Source: Actinomycetota bacterium (GTDB taxonomy: Bacteria; Actinomycetota; Actinomycetes; S36-B12). Taken from it: a stretch of 18,368 nucleotides of DNA. Below are positions 8,016 through 15,643 of this stretch, in pieces; position 1 is the first letter of the stretch, and each line of letters begins with the position of its first letter. Where the stretch lies: positions 1 to 18,368 of the forward strand of contig CANJCG010000018.1 of NCBI GenBank assembly GCA_947472655.1. The letters run 5' to 3'. Below the pieces are notes generated by a model. It saw nothing but the letters and a program-made list of their open reading frames with translations, made no database searches and was not told the DNA's origin. The position numbers were made by a program, and so were the translations under genes.

Positions 8016-8210
8016 TCACGCTGAGGCTTGATAACCGGCCTCAACAATAGCGGCAATGACAACCGAAGCTTCCGGATCACCTTGCACAACTGCAGTGCCA
8101 GCTTCTAGATCCACAATGACGCTTTCGACGCCGTCGACATGCGTCACTGCTTGTGTCACATGTCGAACGCAGTTAGCGCAGGTCATTCCGGTGACGACAA
8201 AGGTTTTCAT
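8016..8210 (-). CDS. Heavy-metal-associated (HMA) domain protein, copper-chaperone-like
   Basis: This 64-residue single-domain protein begins MKTFVVTGMTCANC. The GMTCxxC loop with two cysteines near the N-terminus is the Cu(I)-binding site of CopZ/Atx1-type chaperones, and the rest follows the beta-alpha-beta-beta-alpha-beta pattern of the HMA fold (VxxVxxVDGVESVxVDLEAG, then a C-terminal GYQA). An in-frame ATG at 8228 would add six residues (MGKDGL). I prefer 8210 because homologues start right at the first beta strand; neither start has a strong Shine-Dalgarno. No copper ATPase or CsoR gene is nearby, so its partner must be elsewhere. It is divergent from the alpha/beta hydrolase by about 40 bases. 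Confidence 0.87.
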   Translation of the reverse strand: MKTFVVTGMTCANCVRHVTQAVTHVDGVESVIVDLEAGTAVVQGDPEASVVIAAIVEAGYQASA

Positions 8211-8237
8211 AAGCCCATCTTTACCCATCCCACGAAG

Positions 8238-8243
8238 TAAGGT
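8238..8243 (+). promoter_or_regulatory. Candidate -10 element for a leaderless hydrolase transcript
   Basis: TAAGGT fits the actinobacterial TAnnnT -10 form and ends six bases before the GTG start at 8250. That spacing would place transcription initiation at the start codon itself. The hydrolase gene has no Shine-Dalgarno sequence, which is consistent with leaderless translation. This is inferred from spacing only. Confidence 0.35.
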
Positions 8244-8249
8244 CCACTT

Positions 8250-8963
8250 GTGCGTTCATTTCTATTGATTCATGGTGCGTGGCATGGCGCCTGGTGCTGG
8301 GCTCCACTCCGAGAACATTTGCACGCAGCTGGATTCGCGGCCCATGTGATTGAACTGCCTGGAGATATTCAAGGGCGGTCCTTGGGCGATGACGCAGCGT
8401 TAGCGTTTGGAGAACTGGCTCAAATAGATGGCGATGTCATCGTGGTTGGACACTCACTGGCTGGCCTGCTTGCTCCGTTTGTTGCATCGCACCCAAAAGT
8501 TTGTGGGCTAGTGATGGTGGCAGCGCTCTTTCCGGAATTCGATGTGAGTGCAGCACAACAGCGAGAACGCAATCCGCAGATCTACACCGAAAGATATCGA
8601 CAGGCTGAAGTTATTCGCCATGATGATGGCAGTACAGAAGTACCAAGTGAGCAAGCGGTTGAGCTCATGTTCAACACATGCACCCCTGAAGTGGCAACGT
8701 GGGCTGCAGCGCAGTTGCGTCGCCAATATTGGGAAAGCTTTGTTGAGCCCTCACCAGTCTGGGCTTGGCCAGATATGCCAATTCTCGCCATTGGTTGCAC
8801 CCAAGATCAACTGACGAATACTGAGCCGATGATTGACGCCGTGGCTCAGATTTCAGGGGCTACATATGTCGAACTTGATTCGGATCATTCTCCTATGCTT
8901 TCAGCCCCGAAACTGCTGGCTAAGTTACTCGTTGATTTCGCTGATCGAGCAGATTTATTGTAA
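8250..8963 (+). CDS. Alpha/beta hydrolase (small esterase family)
   Basis: The protein has 237 residues and the alpha/beta-hydrolase fold. HGAWHGAWCW (8-17) holds the oxyanion-hole strand typical of the EstC/salicylate-esterase/pyrethroid-hydrolase-like group. The nucleophile elbow is GHSLAG with Ser69, the acid is probably Asp186 (TQDQL), and the base is His213 (DSDHSP). A catalytic triad can therefore be assigned, and the length is normal for this family. It has no signal peptide and is cytosolic. The natural ester or amide is unknown. GTG 8250 is used because MRSFLLIHG is the expected first strand. It converges with the regulator gene downstream. Confidence 0.9.
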   Translation: MRSFLLIHGAWHGAWCWAPLREHLHAAGFAAHVIELPGDIQGRSLGDDAALAFGELAQIDGDVIVVGHSLAGLLAPFVASHPKVCGLVMVAALFPEFDVSAAQQRERNPQIYTERYRQAEVIRHDDGSTEVPSEQAVELMFNTCTPEVATWAAAQLRRQYWESFVEPSPVWAWPDMPILAIGCTQDQLTNTEPMIDAVAQISGATYVELDSDHSPMLSAPKLLAKLLVDFADRADLL

Positions 8964-8971
8964 AAGCCTTC

Positions 8972-9000
8972 GAAGCGCAATTGTGCGTGGAGCTTCTTTT
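8972..9000 (+). terminator. Weak terminator-like hairpin at the convergent gene ends
   Basis: GAAGC (8972-8976) pairs with GCTTC (8992-8996), and GCA/TGC pairs inside around ATTG, leaving a bulge on the right side. TTTT (8997-9000) follows. It lies just past the hydrolase stop and overlaps the last codons of the convergent regulator gene. The stem is imperfect, so the call is tentative. Confidence 0.4.
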
Positions 9001-9766
9001 AAGCGAAAGCTACCGTTGCATCAATAAGTGTTCGGCGCTGGTGCTGTTCTTGTACACGGGCCTCGATGAGCAGCATCTGCTTCATCCAATAGGTTGCAGC
9101 CTCATCGCCCTTGCCTTCAGCAACAAGTGACATTGCTTTATCAATCGTCTTTTTCCAATTTGGACTTCTCGAACCTTCATCTTCTTGCAAGATTGAGTCG
9201 GCGAGTTCGCTGCGCACCACACCAGTCAAGGTTCCATAAAGCAATTCAAGAGTCTTATTTCCGCAGCTATGGAAAAGGTGTGCGTAAAAACGAGACCACA
9301 CATCTACTCGTATACGTGGATCAATTCCTGGAACAATTTCATCCATGATTGCGAGCAATTCGGACGCGGCTTCTTGGCGATTTTCGCGGCGCGCGAGTAA
9401 GCGAAGGGCGAGCGGCTCAATCATGGCGCGGGCTTCGAAAACATCGCTCAGCAGCACTCCATCAAATTGCATGAGAAGTGCGAGGTAGCGAGCAGCCACG
9501 GAAACGTCGGGACGAGTGGCACGTGCCCCGCCACGAGAACCGCGCCGAACCGTGATTAATTTTTCTGATTCCAAAATTCGAAAGGCTTCTCGAAGAGATG
9601 GGCGGGAAACCCCGAAGTGCACCATCAGTTCGGCTTCGCTAGGAAGGGCTGCGCCTTCCGCAATATCGCCGCGAACTATTTGATTACGAATTGCTTGAGC
9701 GACAACCTCAGCAGTTTTTGGCACATGAACAGGTTCAGCGCTCAGGGGTGGAATGTGGGTAGCCAT
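8999..9766 (-). CDS. FadR-type GntR transcriptional regulator (FCD domain)
   Basis: This 255-residue regulator has an N-terminal winged helix-turn-helix of the GntR family (about 17-85), with the recognition region LPSEAELMVHFGVSRPSLREAFRILE and the wing RRGSRGG. A C-terminal all-helical FCD ligand/effector domain (about 100-240) includes the usual EARAMIEPLAL helix and an FYAHLFHSCGN segment. FCD regulators usually respond to organic acids or acyl-CoA. ATG 9764-9766 is supported by GGAAGGG on the minus strand (9772-9778), five bases away. It is divergent from the aldehyde dehydrogenase/MBL unit across 161 bases, which makes that unit its most likely target. The ligand cannot be told from the sequence. 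Confidence 0.93.
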   Translation of the reverse strand: MATHIPPLSAEPVHVPKTAEVVAQAIRNQIVRGDIAEGAALPSEAELMVHFGVSRPSLREAFRILESEKLITVRRGSRGGARATRPDVSVAARYLALLMQFDGVLLSDVFEARAMIEPLALRLLARRENRQEAASELLAIMDEIVPGIDPRIRVDVWSRFYAHLFHSCGNKTLELLYGTLTGVVRSELADSILQEDEGSRSPNWKKTIDKAMSLVAEGKGDEAATYWMKQMLLIEARVQEQHQRRTLIDATVAFA

Positions 9767-9809
9767 CTCAGCCCTTCCAAATATTCATCATGGTCAACGG
9801 TATAGGGCA

Positions 9810-9837
9810 ATAATACGCCTAATTAACCTAAATACAA
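9810..9837 (-). promoter_or_regulatory. Candidate promoter of the FadR-type regulator gene
   Basis: On the minus strand TTGTAT (9832-9837), a 16-base spacer and TATTAT (9810-9815) resemble -35 and -10 boxes, with five of six matches to TATAAT in the latter. The predicted start leaves a leader of about 35-40 bases that contains the GGAAGGG ribosome binding site. Confidence 0.4.
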
Positions 9838-9895
9838 TGACTTAAGGCCAGACCGACCACGAATAAGACAATAAGATAACTATTAACACTTGTAC

Positions 9896-9907
9896 AGGCT
9901 TGAGCCT
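9896..9907. promoter_or_regulatory. Inverted repeat AGGCT-TG-AGCCT before the aldehyde dehydrogenase (candidate operator)
   Basis: Perfect five-base arms around TG lie five bases upstream of the GAGGGAG ribosome binding site (9913-9919). A second small palindrome, TGTACA (9891-9896), abuts it. This position fits repression by the divergent FadR-type regulator, but the repeat does not match a known FadR operator and no binding evidence exists. Confidence 0.3.
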
Positions 9908-9927
9908 ACCCAGAGGGAGTAAAGACG

Positions 9928-11358
9928 ATGCTATTTATCGGTGGCGAGTGGGTTGTTAGTTCATCGGGTGCTTTTTTTGATTCGACGGATCCTGCTTCTG
10001 GTGAGGTATTGGGTCAGGCTGCTGATGGCACGCGTGCGGATATGGCGCGTGCGATAGCTGCCGCGAAGGATGCGTTGCCGGCTTGGTCGGCTAAGACTGC
10101 GTATGAGCGTGCCGCGATTTTGATGAAGGCTCATGCGTTGATGAATGCTAGGCGTGATGAGTTAGCCAGTTTGATGACCAAAGAGCAGGGTAAGCCCATT
10201 CGGATGGCACGCACTGAAGTGACGTATGCCGCGGATTTCTTGTCGTGGTTTGCTGAAGAAGCTAAGCGGGTGTACGGGCAGACGATTCCCTCATCTCGTG
10301 CTGATCACCGGTTTATGGTTATTCAACAGCCGGTGGGCGTTGCTGCTGCGATTACCCCGTGGAATTACCCGATTTCGATGTTGACGCGCAAAATTGGTCC
10401 GGCTCTTGCTGCGGGTTGCACGATTGTGGTCAAGCCTGCTGAGCAGACTCCGTTGTGTGCGATTGCGACGATCAAAATTTTTGAAGAAGCCGGTGTTCCT
10501 GCTGGTGTAATCAACTTGGTGACCACGTCTGACCCAGTCAATGTGGGTGAAGAAATTTTGGTGAACCCTACGGTGCGCAAGATTAGTTTCACAGGTTCAA
10601 CGGAGGTGGGCAAACTCATTGCTTCTAAGGCTGCTGCCACGATGAAGCGGGTGTCAATGGAACTGGGTGGGCATGCACCGTTCATTGTGTTTGCTGACGC
10701 CGATCCCGTGAACGCGGCCAAGGGTGCTGCGGCGTTGAAGTCATTGAACACTGGGCAAGCCTGTATTTCTCAGAACCGTATTTTTGTTCACAAGTCCATC
10801 GCTGCTGAATTCACGAAAGTTTTGACTGAGCGCATGGCGGCGATGCCTGCCGGTCATGGTTTAGATGACAAGGTCACCGTGGGCCCACTGATTGATGAGC
10901 AGGCGCTTGCCAAGATGCAACGCCAGGTTGCTGACGCGGTTGCGAAGGGTGCAACGGTTGCCACCGGTGGTGTGCGCTTGATGGACAATGGTCTTGATAA
11001 AGGCTTGTTCTGGGCACCGACGGTCTTGACTGGTGTTACCGAAGACATGCTGATTTATCGCGAAGAAACCTTTGGCCCGATGGTGCCCGTGATCGAATTT
11101 GATGACGAGGACGACATTATCGCGATGGCTAACGACACGGATTATGGTCTTGCTGCATACATCTACACGCCAAACTTGAGTCGGGCGTTCAAAACTGCAG
11201 AAGCCCTCAATTTCGGCATGATTGGGATCAACGACATCAACCCCACATCAGCTGCTGTGCCTTTTGGTGGAATGAAAGAAAGCGGACTAGGACGTGAAGG
11301 CGCCCGCGAAGGCATCCTGGAATACCTCGACTCCAAGGTGCTCGGCATCGCACTGTGA
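9928..11358 (+). CDS. gabD: NAD(P)-dependent succinate-semialdehyde dehydrogenase-like aldehyde dehydrogenase
   Basis: The 476-residue aldehyde dehydrogenase is GabD-like throughout, including an AITPWNYP cofactor-site strand, FTGSTEVGK, MELGGHAPFIVF and a C-terminal PFGGMKESGLGREG. Catalytic Glu245 (MELGG) and Cys279 (NTGQAC) are 34 residues apart, as in E. coli GabD (254/288). The usual reaction is succinate semialdehyde to succinate in the cytosol; a related short aldehyde cannot be excluded. GAGGGAG (9913-9919) lies eight bases before the ATG. The stop overlaps the next gene's GTG start by four bases, so the two are coupled. The first two thirds are rich in GCG, CGT and TTG codons, while the last third shifts to C-ending codons, a mosaic look noted by eye. 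Confidence 0.88.
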   Translation: MLFIGGEWVVSSSGAFFDSTDPASGEVLGQAADGTRADMARAIAAAKDALPAWSAKTAYERAAILMKAHALMNARRDELASLMTKEQGKPIRMARTEVTYAADFLSWFAEEAKRVYGQTIPSSRADHRFMVIQQPVGVAAAITPWNYPISMLTRKIGPALAAGCTIVVKPAEQTPLCAIATIKIFEEAGVPAGVINLVTTSDPVNVGEEILVNPTVRKISFTGSTEVGKLIASKAAATMKRVSMELGGHAPFIVFADADPVNAAKGAAALKSLNTGQACISQNRIFVHKSIAAEFTKVLTERMAAMPAGHGLDDKVTVGPLIDEQALAKMQRQVADAVAKGATVATGGVRLMDNGLDKGLFWAPTVLTGVTEDMLIYREETFGPMVPVIEFDDEDDIIAMANDTDYGLAAYIYTPNLSRAFKTAEALNFGMIGINDINPTSAAVPFGGMKESGLGREGAREGILEYLDSKVLGIAL

Positions 11359-12452
11359 CGGTTACGGCACTACCAAAAATCACCGTCACGGGTCATGTAC
11401 AAAAAGAAGCGTGGCGAGTTCGAGAGTTACCACCAGTCGAATTAGTGCGGCCGGGGTTGTGGTCGATTCCCGTTATTTTCCCAAACAATCCTTTGAGGTA
11501 CGTCAACGTCTATGTGATTGAAGTTCCAAACGGTGTTGTTCTCATTGATGCTGGTTGGCCAGTTGATGAAGCTTGGGCCAATCTCAATGCGGGCTTAGAG
11601 TCAATCGGGTTTTCTATTGCCGATGTTGAGGGTGTTTTGGTCACGCACAACCATGCGGATCATCTTGGTTTGGCTGGTCGAATTCGAGATGCATCTGGCG
11701 CCTGGGTTGCGATGCATGAACTTGATGCGCGAGATATTGACCTTGATGTTGATCCAGCAATCTTTAAGCGTGCAGGTGAGACGTGGCTCATTAAGTCGGG
11801 CGTTGCAGAAATTGACATGCCTTCATTGATCGTTGACGCAGGTCAGTTCGTGGAGTTCGCAAAGATTCCGAAAGCGGATCGAACTCTCGTCGACGGTGAA
11901 CGTCCACTTCCTGATGCGCAACACATTCGCACACTTTGGACTCCGGGGCATTCACCGGGCCACGTCTGTTTTATGGACGAGAAAAATAATGTTCTGATCA
12001 GTGGCGATCATGTGTTGCCCCGAATTTCACCACATATTTCTGTCCATCCACGCGAGCATGGCGATCCGCTAGGCACCTACATTGATTCACTCAATGCGAT
12101 GATTGGGATGGATCCCGAAGAAATACTTCCTGCACATGAGTACCGGTTTAGCGGTTTGGATGAGCGCATTGCTCAGATGAACAGGCATCATGAAGATCGC
12201 TTGGCTGAGGTACTTGCGTCAATCAACGAAGATCCCGGCGCAAGCACCTATGAAATTTCTTCAAAACTCTCGTGGTCACACGGCTGGGAGAACACTCAAG
12301 GCATGTTGCGACGTGCCGCTATGGGTGAGACCCTTGCTCACATCGTGCACTTAGATCGACGAGGCTTAATTAGAAACCAACCACGCGACGGCCGTTTGTA
12401 TGAAGGTGAACTTATACAAACGGACGCGTGGTTTCCAGCCGCTCTTAGCTGA
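11355..12452 (+). CDS. Metallo-beta-lactamase-fold hydrolase with C-terminal winged helix (LACTB2-like)
   Basis: This 365-residue MBL-fold protein has a complete di-metal site: His98-x-His100-x-Asp102-His103 (THNHADH), His199 (TPGHSPGH), Asp218 (SGDH) and His261 (PAHEY). Residues from about 275 (DRLAEVLASI..., then the ETLAHI region) look like the winged-helix tail found on LACTB2-type proteins. It is a Zn hydrolase of a thioester, ester, lactone or RNA; the family is diverse and the substrate cannot be assigned. It begins with a GTG overlapping the aldehyde dehydrogenase stop (GTGA), so its role is probably linked to that step, for example releasing or removing an acyl or lactone intermediate. 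Its 3' end overlaps the convergent next gene by eight bases. Confidence 0.88.
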   Translation: MTVTALPKITVTGHVQKEAWRVRELPPVELVRPGLWSIPVIFPNNPLRYVNVYVIEVPNGVVLIDAGWPVDEAWANLNAGLESIGFSIADVEGVLVTHNHADHLGLAGRIRDASGAWVAMHELDARDIDLDVDPAIFKRAGETWLIKSGVAEIDMPSLIVDAGQFVEFAKIPKADRTLVDGERPLPDAQHIRTLWTPGHSPGHVCFMDEKNNVLISGDHVLPRISPHISVHPREHGDPLGTYIDSLNAMIGMDPEEILPAHEYRFSGLDERIAQMNRHHEDRLAEVLASINEDPGASTYEISSKLSWSHGWENTQGMLRRAAMGETLAHIVHLDRRGLIRNQPRDGRLYEGELIQTDAWFPAALS

Positions 12453-13122
12453 GGCGTGAATCTAGGTAGGCAATCGTTCGCTGCCAAGCATCATCGGAAG
12501 ACTCCTGATGGAAAACTGCCGGACGATCTGGGCAGTGGAAGCCATGATCAGCCTGTGCATAACGAACGATTTCGATATCGGCTTGGACCTCGCCGCCAGC
12601 AATCTTTAACACTTCAAGATCATCAACGGGAATCCCTCGATCCAGATCACCGAAGAGTCCAAGCCATGGAGTTTGCAACTTTTCAACTTGGTCGATGAAT
12701 GATTCGTAGCCCATTCTTCCTTTGGCAACTCCGCCGCCATAAAAAGTGACTGCAGCACCAAGTGGCAAGCGAACGGCCGTGTTGTACGTAACGGTTCCAC
12801 CCATGCAGAAACCGATAATTGCGCACTGCTTTTCAGTGAGGTTTTCTGACTTCAGGTAAGTGAGTGCATCATCAACATCAGCTGCCATGTCAGCAGGTGT
12901 CAACTGCGACATCACTTCAATCGCTGCCGGAATATCGTCATAAGCAACAATCAAAGTTCCTTGGCGATGGAACATTGTTGGCGCGACTGCGAGGTAACCC
13001 TCTGCCGAGAGTCGTTCACACACATCGATGATGTGGTCGGTTACACCAAAGGCTTCTTGGATAACAATCACTCCACCTTTTGGGGTTCCTGCGGGTTTAC
13101 GAATGGTCAGAGGCGCTGTCAT
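12445..13122 (-). CDS. Dienelactone hydrolase family protein
   Basis: This 225-residue alpha/beta-hydrolase-fold protein uses a cysteine nucleophile. The elbow GFCMGG holds Cys106, Asp161 lies in GDLDRGIP, and His193 in ADHGFHC. Glu23 in the QEAFG motif matches the Glu that positions the Cys in Pseudomonas dienelactone hydrolase. Family members open enol-lactones such as dienelactone in chlorocatechol breakdown, but many act on other lactones or esters, and no chlorocatechol genes are near. The ATG at 13120-13122 has AAGGAC on the minus strand about five bases upstream, inside the end of the aldo/keto reductase gene; only two bases separate the two genes. It is the last gene of the SDR-AKR-DLH operon and overlaps the MBL gene tail to tail by eight bases. 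Confidence 0.9.
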   Translation of the reverse strand: MTAPLTIRKPAGTPKGGVIVIQEAFGVTDHIIDVCERLSAEGYLAVAPTMFHRQGTLIVAYDDIPAAIEVMSQLTPADMAADVDDALTYLKSENLTEKQCAIIGFCMGGTVTYNTAVRLPLGAAVTFYGGGVAKGRMGYESFIDQVEKLQTPWLGLFGDLDRGIPVDDLEVLKIAGGEVQADIEIVRYAQADHGFHCPDRPAVFHQESSDDAWQRTIAYLDSRLS

Positions 13123-13124
13123 GA

Positions 13125-14132
13125 TTAGTCCTTCGTCGAATCGGCGATTGTCTTGAGTGCAGCGGCCGCATAACGACCTCCAGCAGCAGCACCATAGGGC
13201 GCAATTGCATCGACCGCAGCCAGTTCTTGTGAGTTGAGTTGGATTGTTGCGGCCGCCACGTTTTCAGTGAGGTACTTTCGCCTTTTCGTGCCAGGGATTG
13301 GCACCACGTCTAAACCTTGCGACTGAACCCAAGCCAGGGCGAATTGAGCGGTAGTGATCTCACGAGCAGCAGCGAGTTCGCTGAGTTGGGCAACGAGGAG
13401 CAGATTTTTCTGTATTTCTTCGTCTTGGAACCGCGGATTGGTGCGCCGCCAGTCGTTTTCAACAAGTTCATCTTGGCTTTGGATTGTGCCAGTGAGAAGG
13501 CCTCGACCTAGAGGTGAATAAGGCACGATGCCGATGCCAAGCTCACGACAGGTGGAGAGCACGCCGTCTTGTTCGATATCGCGAGTAAACAGTGACCACT
13601 CGTATTGACCAGCCGTCATTGGATGCACGGCATGTGCGCGCCGGATAACGTCAGGTGCTGCTTCGCTGATCCCTAGATAGCGAACCTTGCCAGCAGTAAC
13701 AAGCTCTGCCATAGCGCCCCAAGTTTCTTCGATAGGCACGTTCTTATCAACGCGGTGGTAGTAGTACACATCAATGGTGTCAATACCCAGACGCTTAAGA
13801 CTGTTGTCGCAGGATTGCTTTACGTAGGCAGGATCACCAGTGATCGTCATTTTGCCGTCGACCATGTGATTAGCAAATTTCGTAGCCAAGGTCACTTCAT
13901 CACGGCGTGTTTGTAGAACCTTGCCGATGAGTTCTTCGTTGTGATGTGGGCCGTAGACATCCGCGGTATCCCAGAACGTGACGCCAAGATCTAGGGCCAG
14001 ATTCAGGGTTGCCGTTGATTCTGTGTCATCGCGCGTGCCGTAAACCATACTCATTCCCATGCCACCCAGGCCTTGTTGGGAAACTTCAACAGCGCTTGAA
14101 CCTGAACCGAGAACGCGGGTAGGAAGTGACAA
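13125..14132 (-). CDS. Aldo/keto reductase (YakC/AKR13-like)
   Basis: This 335-residue NADPH-dependent oxidoreductase is predicted to form a TIM barrel. The full AKR catalytic tetrad is visible: Asp55 (WDTADVYG), Tyr60, Lys85 (ATKF) and His126 (YYYHRVD). The opening GLGGMGMSMVYG and the C-terminal PIPGTKRRKYLTEN cofactor loop are typical of the YakC/AKR13 group of reductases acting on aldehydes and ketones. It lies between an HSD10-like dehydrogenase and a dienelactone-hydrolase-like gene on the same strand, so it probably handles a carbonyl in the same route. The start is TTG at 14132, chosen because a strong Shine-Dalgarno precedes it and the N-terminus matches the family's usual first strand. 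Confidence 0.93.
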   Translation of the reverse strand: MSLPTRVLGSGSSAVEVSQQGLGGMGMSMVYGTRDDTESTATLNLALDLGVTFWDTADVYGPHHNEELIGKVLQTRRDEVTLATKFANHMVDGKMTITGDPAYVKQSCDNSLKRLGIDTIDVYYYHRVDKNVPIEETWGAMAELVTAGKVRYLGISEAAPDVIRRAHAVHPMTAGQYEWSLFTRDIEQDGVLSTCRELGIGIVPYSPLGRGLLTGTIQSQDELVENDWRRTNPRFQDEEIQKNLLLVAQLSELAAAREITTAQFALAWVQSQGLDVVPIPGTKRRKYLTENVAAATIQLNSQELAAVDAIAPYGAAAGGRYAAAALKTIADSTKD

Positions 14133-14137
14133 CGTAA

Positions 14138-14144
14138 CTCCAAA
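14138..14144 (-). promoter_or_regulatory. Ribosome binding site that fixes the TTG start of the aldo/keto reductase
   Basis: The minus strand reads TTTGGAG, then five bases, then TTG at 14132. No in-frame ATG gives a full-length first strand, so this site supports the rare start codon. Confidence 0.7.
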
Positions 14145-14180
14145 GTTATTTGAGCAATGAATGTAAATAGATCTAATTAG

Positions 14181-14942
14181 TTAGCGCGGAGCCATGCGAA
14201 TTGCACCATCAATGCGAATAGTTTCGCCATTGATCATTGGGTTTTCCACAAGGTGCTTCACGAGTGCTGCATATTCTTCGGGCTTACCAAGACGACTTGG
14301 ATGTGGAACCTGATCACCAAGTGACTTGCGGGCTTCTTCTGGAAGTCCGGCAAGCATTGGGGTTTCGAAAGTTCCGGGTGCGATGGTGACGACGCGAATC
14401 AAAAATTGCGCCATATCGCGGGCCAATGGCAAGGTCATACCGGCGACCCCTGCTTTAGATGCGGCATAGGCAACCTGTCCAATTTGGCCGTCAAAGGCGG
14501 CTACGGAAGCGGTGTTGATGATGACACCGCGTTCTTCGCCGGCCGGATCAATTTTCGCCATCCGCTCAACAGCGAGACGAATAACGTTGAAGGTACCAAT
14601 CAAGTTGATTGAAACAACGCGTTCAAATTCAGCCAGCGCAGTTGCCTCACCCTTTCGCATGACCCGATTTGGCGTCGCAATTCCGGCGCAATTCACAACG
14701 AGGCGAAGTGGCCCCATCTCCTGTGCGGCGTCGAGTGCGGTGTTTACCTGAGCCTCATCACGCACATCTGCCGCGACGAAGACTGCCTTAGGTCCTATTG
14801 CCAGTGCTTCAGCTTCACCATTTGACGATGGCAAATCGATTATTACGACGTTTGCTCCAGCTGCGACCAGAGTTTTTGCGGTTGCTAGGCCTAAGCCGGA
14901 GCCGGCTCCGGTGACAACAGCGCTGATACCTTCAATGTGCAT
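14181..14942 (-). CDS. HSD10-like short-chain dehydrogenase (3-hydroxyacyl-CoA dehydrogenase type II)
   Basis: This 253-residue SDR has the cofactor loop TGAGSGLG (11-18), Asp36 in IIDLPSS selecting NAD+, the NCAG motif (84-87), and catalytic Ser146, Tyr159 and Lys163. The Ser-Tyr-Lys spacing (13 and 17) equals that of human HSD17B10. Similarity to HSD10 runs the whole length: GTFNVIRL, GVIINTASVAAF, TIAPG and the C-terminal DGAIRM. It probably oxidises 3-hydroxyacyl-CoA or 2-methyl-3-hydroxybutyryl-CoA, as in isoleucine and fatty-acid breakdown. An open frame extends to 15098, but the extra 52 residues are not SDR-like and overlap the divergent DoxX start. ATG 14942 has AGGA eight bases upstream and fits the family start. 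First gene of the SDR-AKR-DLH operon. Confidence 0.94.
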   Translation of the reverse strand: MHIEGISAVVTGAGSGLGLATAKTLVAAGANVVIIDLPSSNGEAEALAIGPKAVFVAADVRDEAQVNTALDAAQEMGPLRLVVNCAGIATPNRVMRKGEATALAEFERVVSINLIGTFNVIRLAVERMAKIDPAGEERGVIINTASVAAFDGQIGQVAYAASKAGVAGMTLPLARDMAQFLIRVVTIAPGTFETPMLAGLPEEARKSLGDQVPHPSRLGKPEEYAALVKHLVENPMINGETIRIDGAIRMAPR

Positions 14943-15097
14943 GGGAAAAGTCCTGTTCGAAATTGCCCCGGCGAGCGCGTGGCCGGATGCTTTTGATGGG
15001 ATAGTAATCACACCATAACCTCGCAGCGACTGTTGCGGCAGGACTACGACCCATAGACGACCAAGATCACAGGGCGTCTGCTTAAGGAGAACCCTCA

Positions 15098-15613
15098 ATG
15101 ACCAGCACCTTTACAGACTCCAGTGCACTAGATCTCGCGATGCTGCTCATTCGACTTGCAATCGGCCCCATGCTGTTTGCTCACGGTTACAACAAGGTGT
15201 TCGGTGGCGGCGGGCTCAAAGGCACTGCTGGCTGGTTTGAGTCGTTAGGGCTTAAGCCGGGTTGGTTGCATGCGCGTATTGCAGCTGGCACAGAGATGGC
15301 ATTGGGAATTGCAATCACGATTGGCCTGCTCACCGGTTTGAGTGCAGCTGGAGTTGTGGGCCTGATGGTCGTTGCGATGCTCACGGATCACCGGGGCAAG
15401 GGCTACTTCATCTTCAAGGGTGGCTGGGAATATGTGCTCTTGGTGGCATTTGTCGCGGTAGCACTAGCTTCTGCTGGTCCGGGTCAGTGGTCTGTTGACA
15501 ATGCGATCGACCTGGGCATGTTCGGCGTCAATTGGGCAATCATTGCGGCAGCGCTTGGCACCGGTGCGGCATTTTTGATGCTTGCTACGTCATACCGCCC
15601 ACCTAAGAAGTAG
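15098..15613 (+). CDS. DoxX family membrane protein
   Basis: This 171-residue protein has about four predicted transmembrane segments (roughly 11-33, 55-90 including a short turn, 105-125 and 140-165). The N-terminal RLAIGPMLFAHGYNKVFGGG is the DoxX family opening. DoxX proteins are small quinone-related or redox-linked membrane proteins whose biochemical role is mostly unsettled; mycobacterial DoxX has been linked to oxidative-stress complexes. The ATG has AAGGAG (15084-15089) eight bases upstream. It is transcribed alone, divergent from the SDR operon and convergent with the CoA-transferase gene, so no functional link to its neighbours is shown. Confidence 0.88.
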   Translation: MTSTFTDSSALDLAMLLIRLAIGPMLFAHGYNKVFGGGGLKGTAGWFESLGLKPGWLHARIAAGTEMALGIAITIGLLTGLSAAGVVGLMVVAMLTDHRGKGYFIFKGGWEYVLLVAFVAVALASAGPGQWSVDNAIDLGMFGVNWAIIAAALGTGAAFLMLATSYRPPKK

Positions 15614-15643
15614 CAATAAAAACATGCATGAAAAAACTAGTAA

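Noticed and set aside
8022..8043. TGAGGC/GCCTCA hairpin near the abutting ends of the thioesterase and HMA genes as a bidirectional terminator
   Set aside because: It has a ten-base loop and no T-tract on either side, and it lies inside the HMA coding region.
14943..15098. N-terminal 52-residue extension of the HSD10-like dehydrogenase
   Set aside because: The extension is not SDR-like and would overlap the divergent DoxX start; ATG 14942 has a Shine-Dalgarno and matches the family N-terminus.
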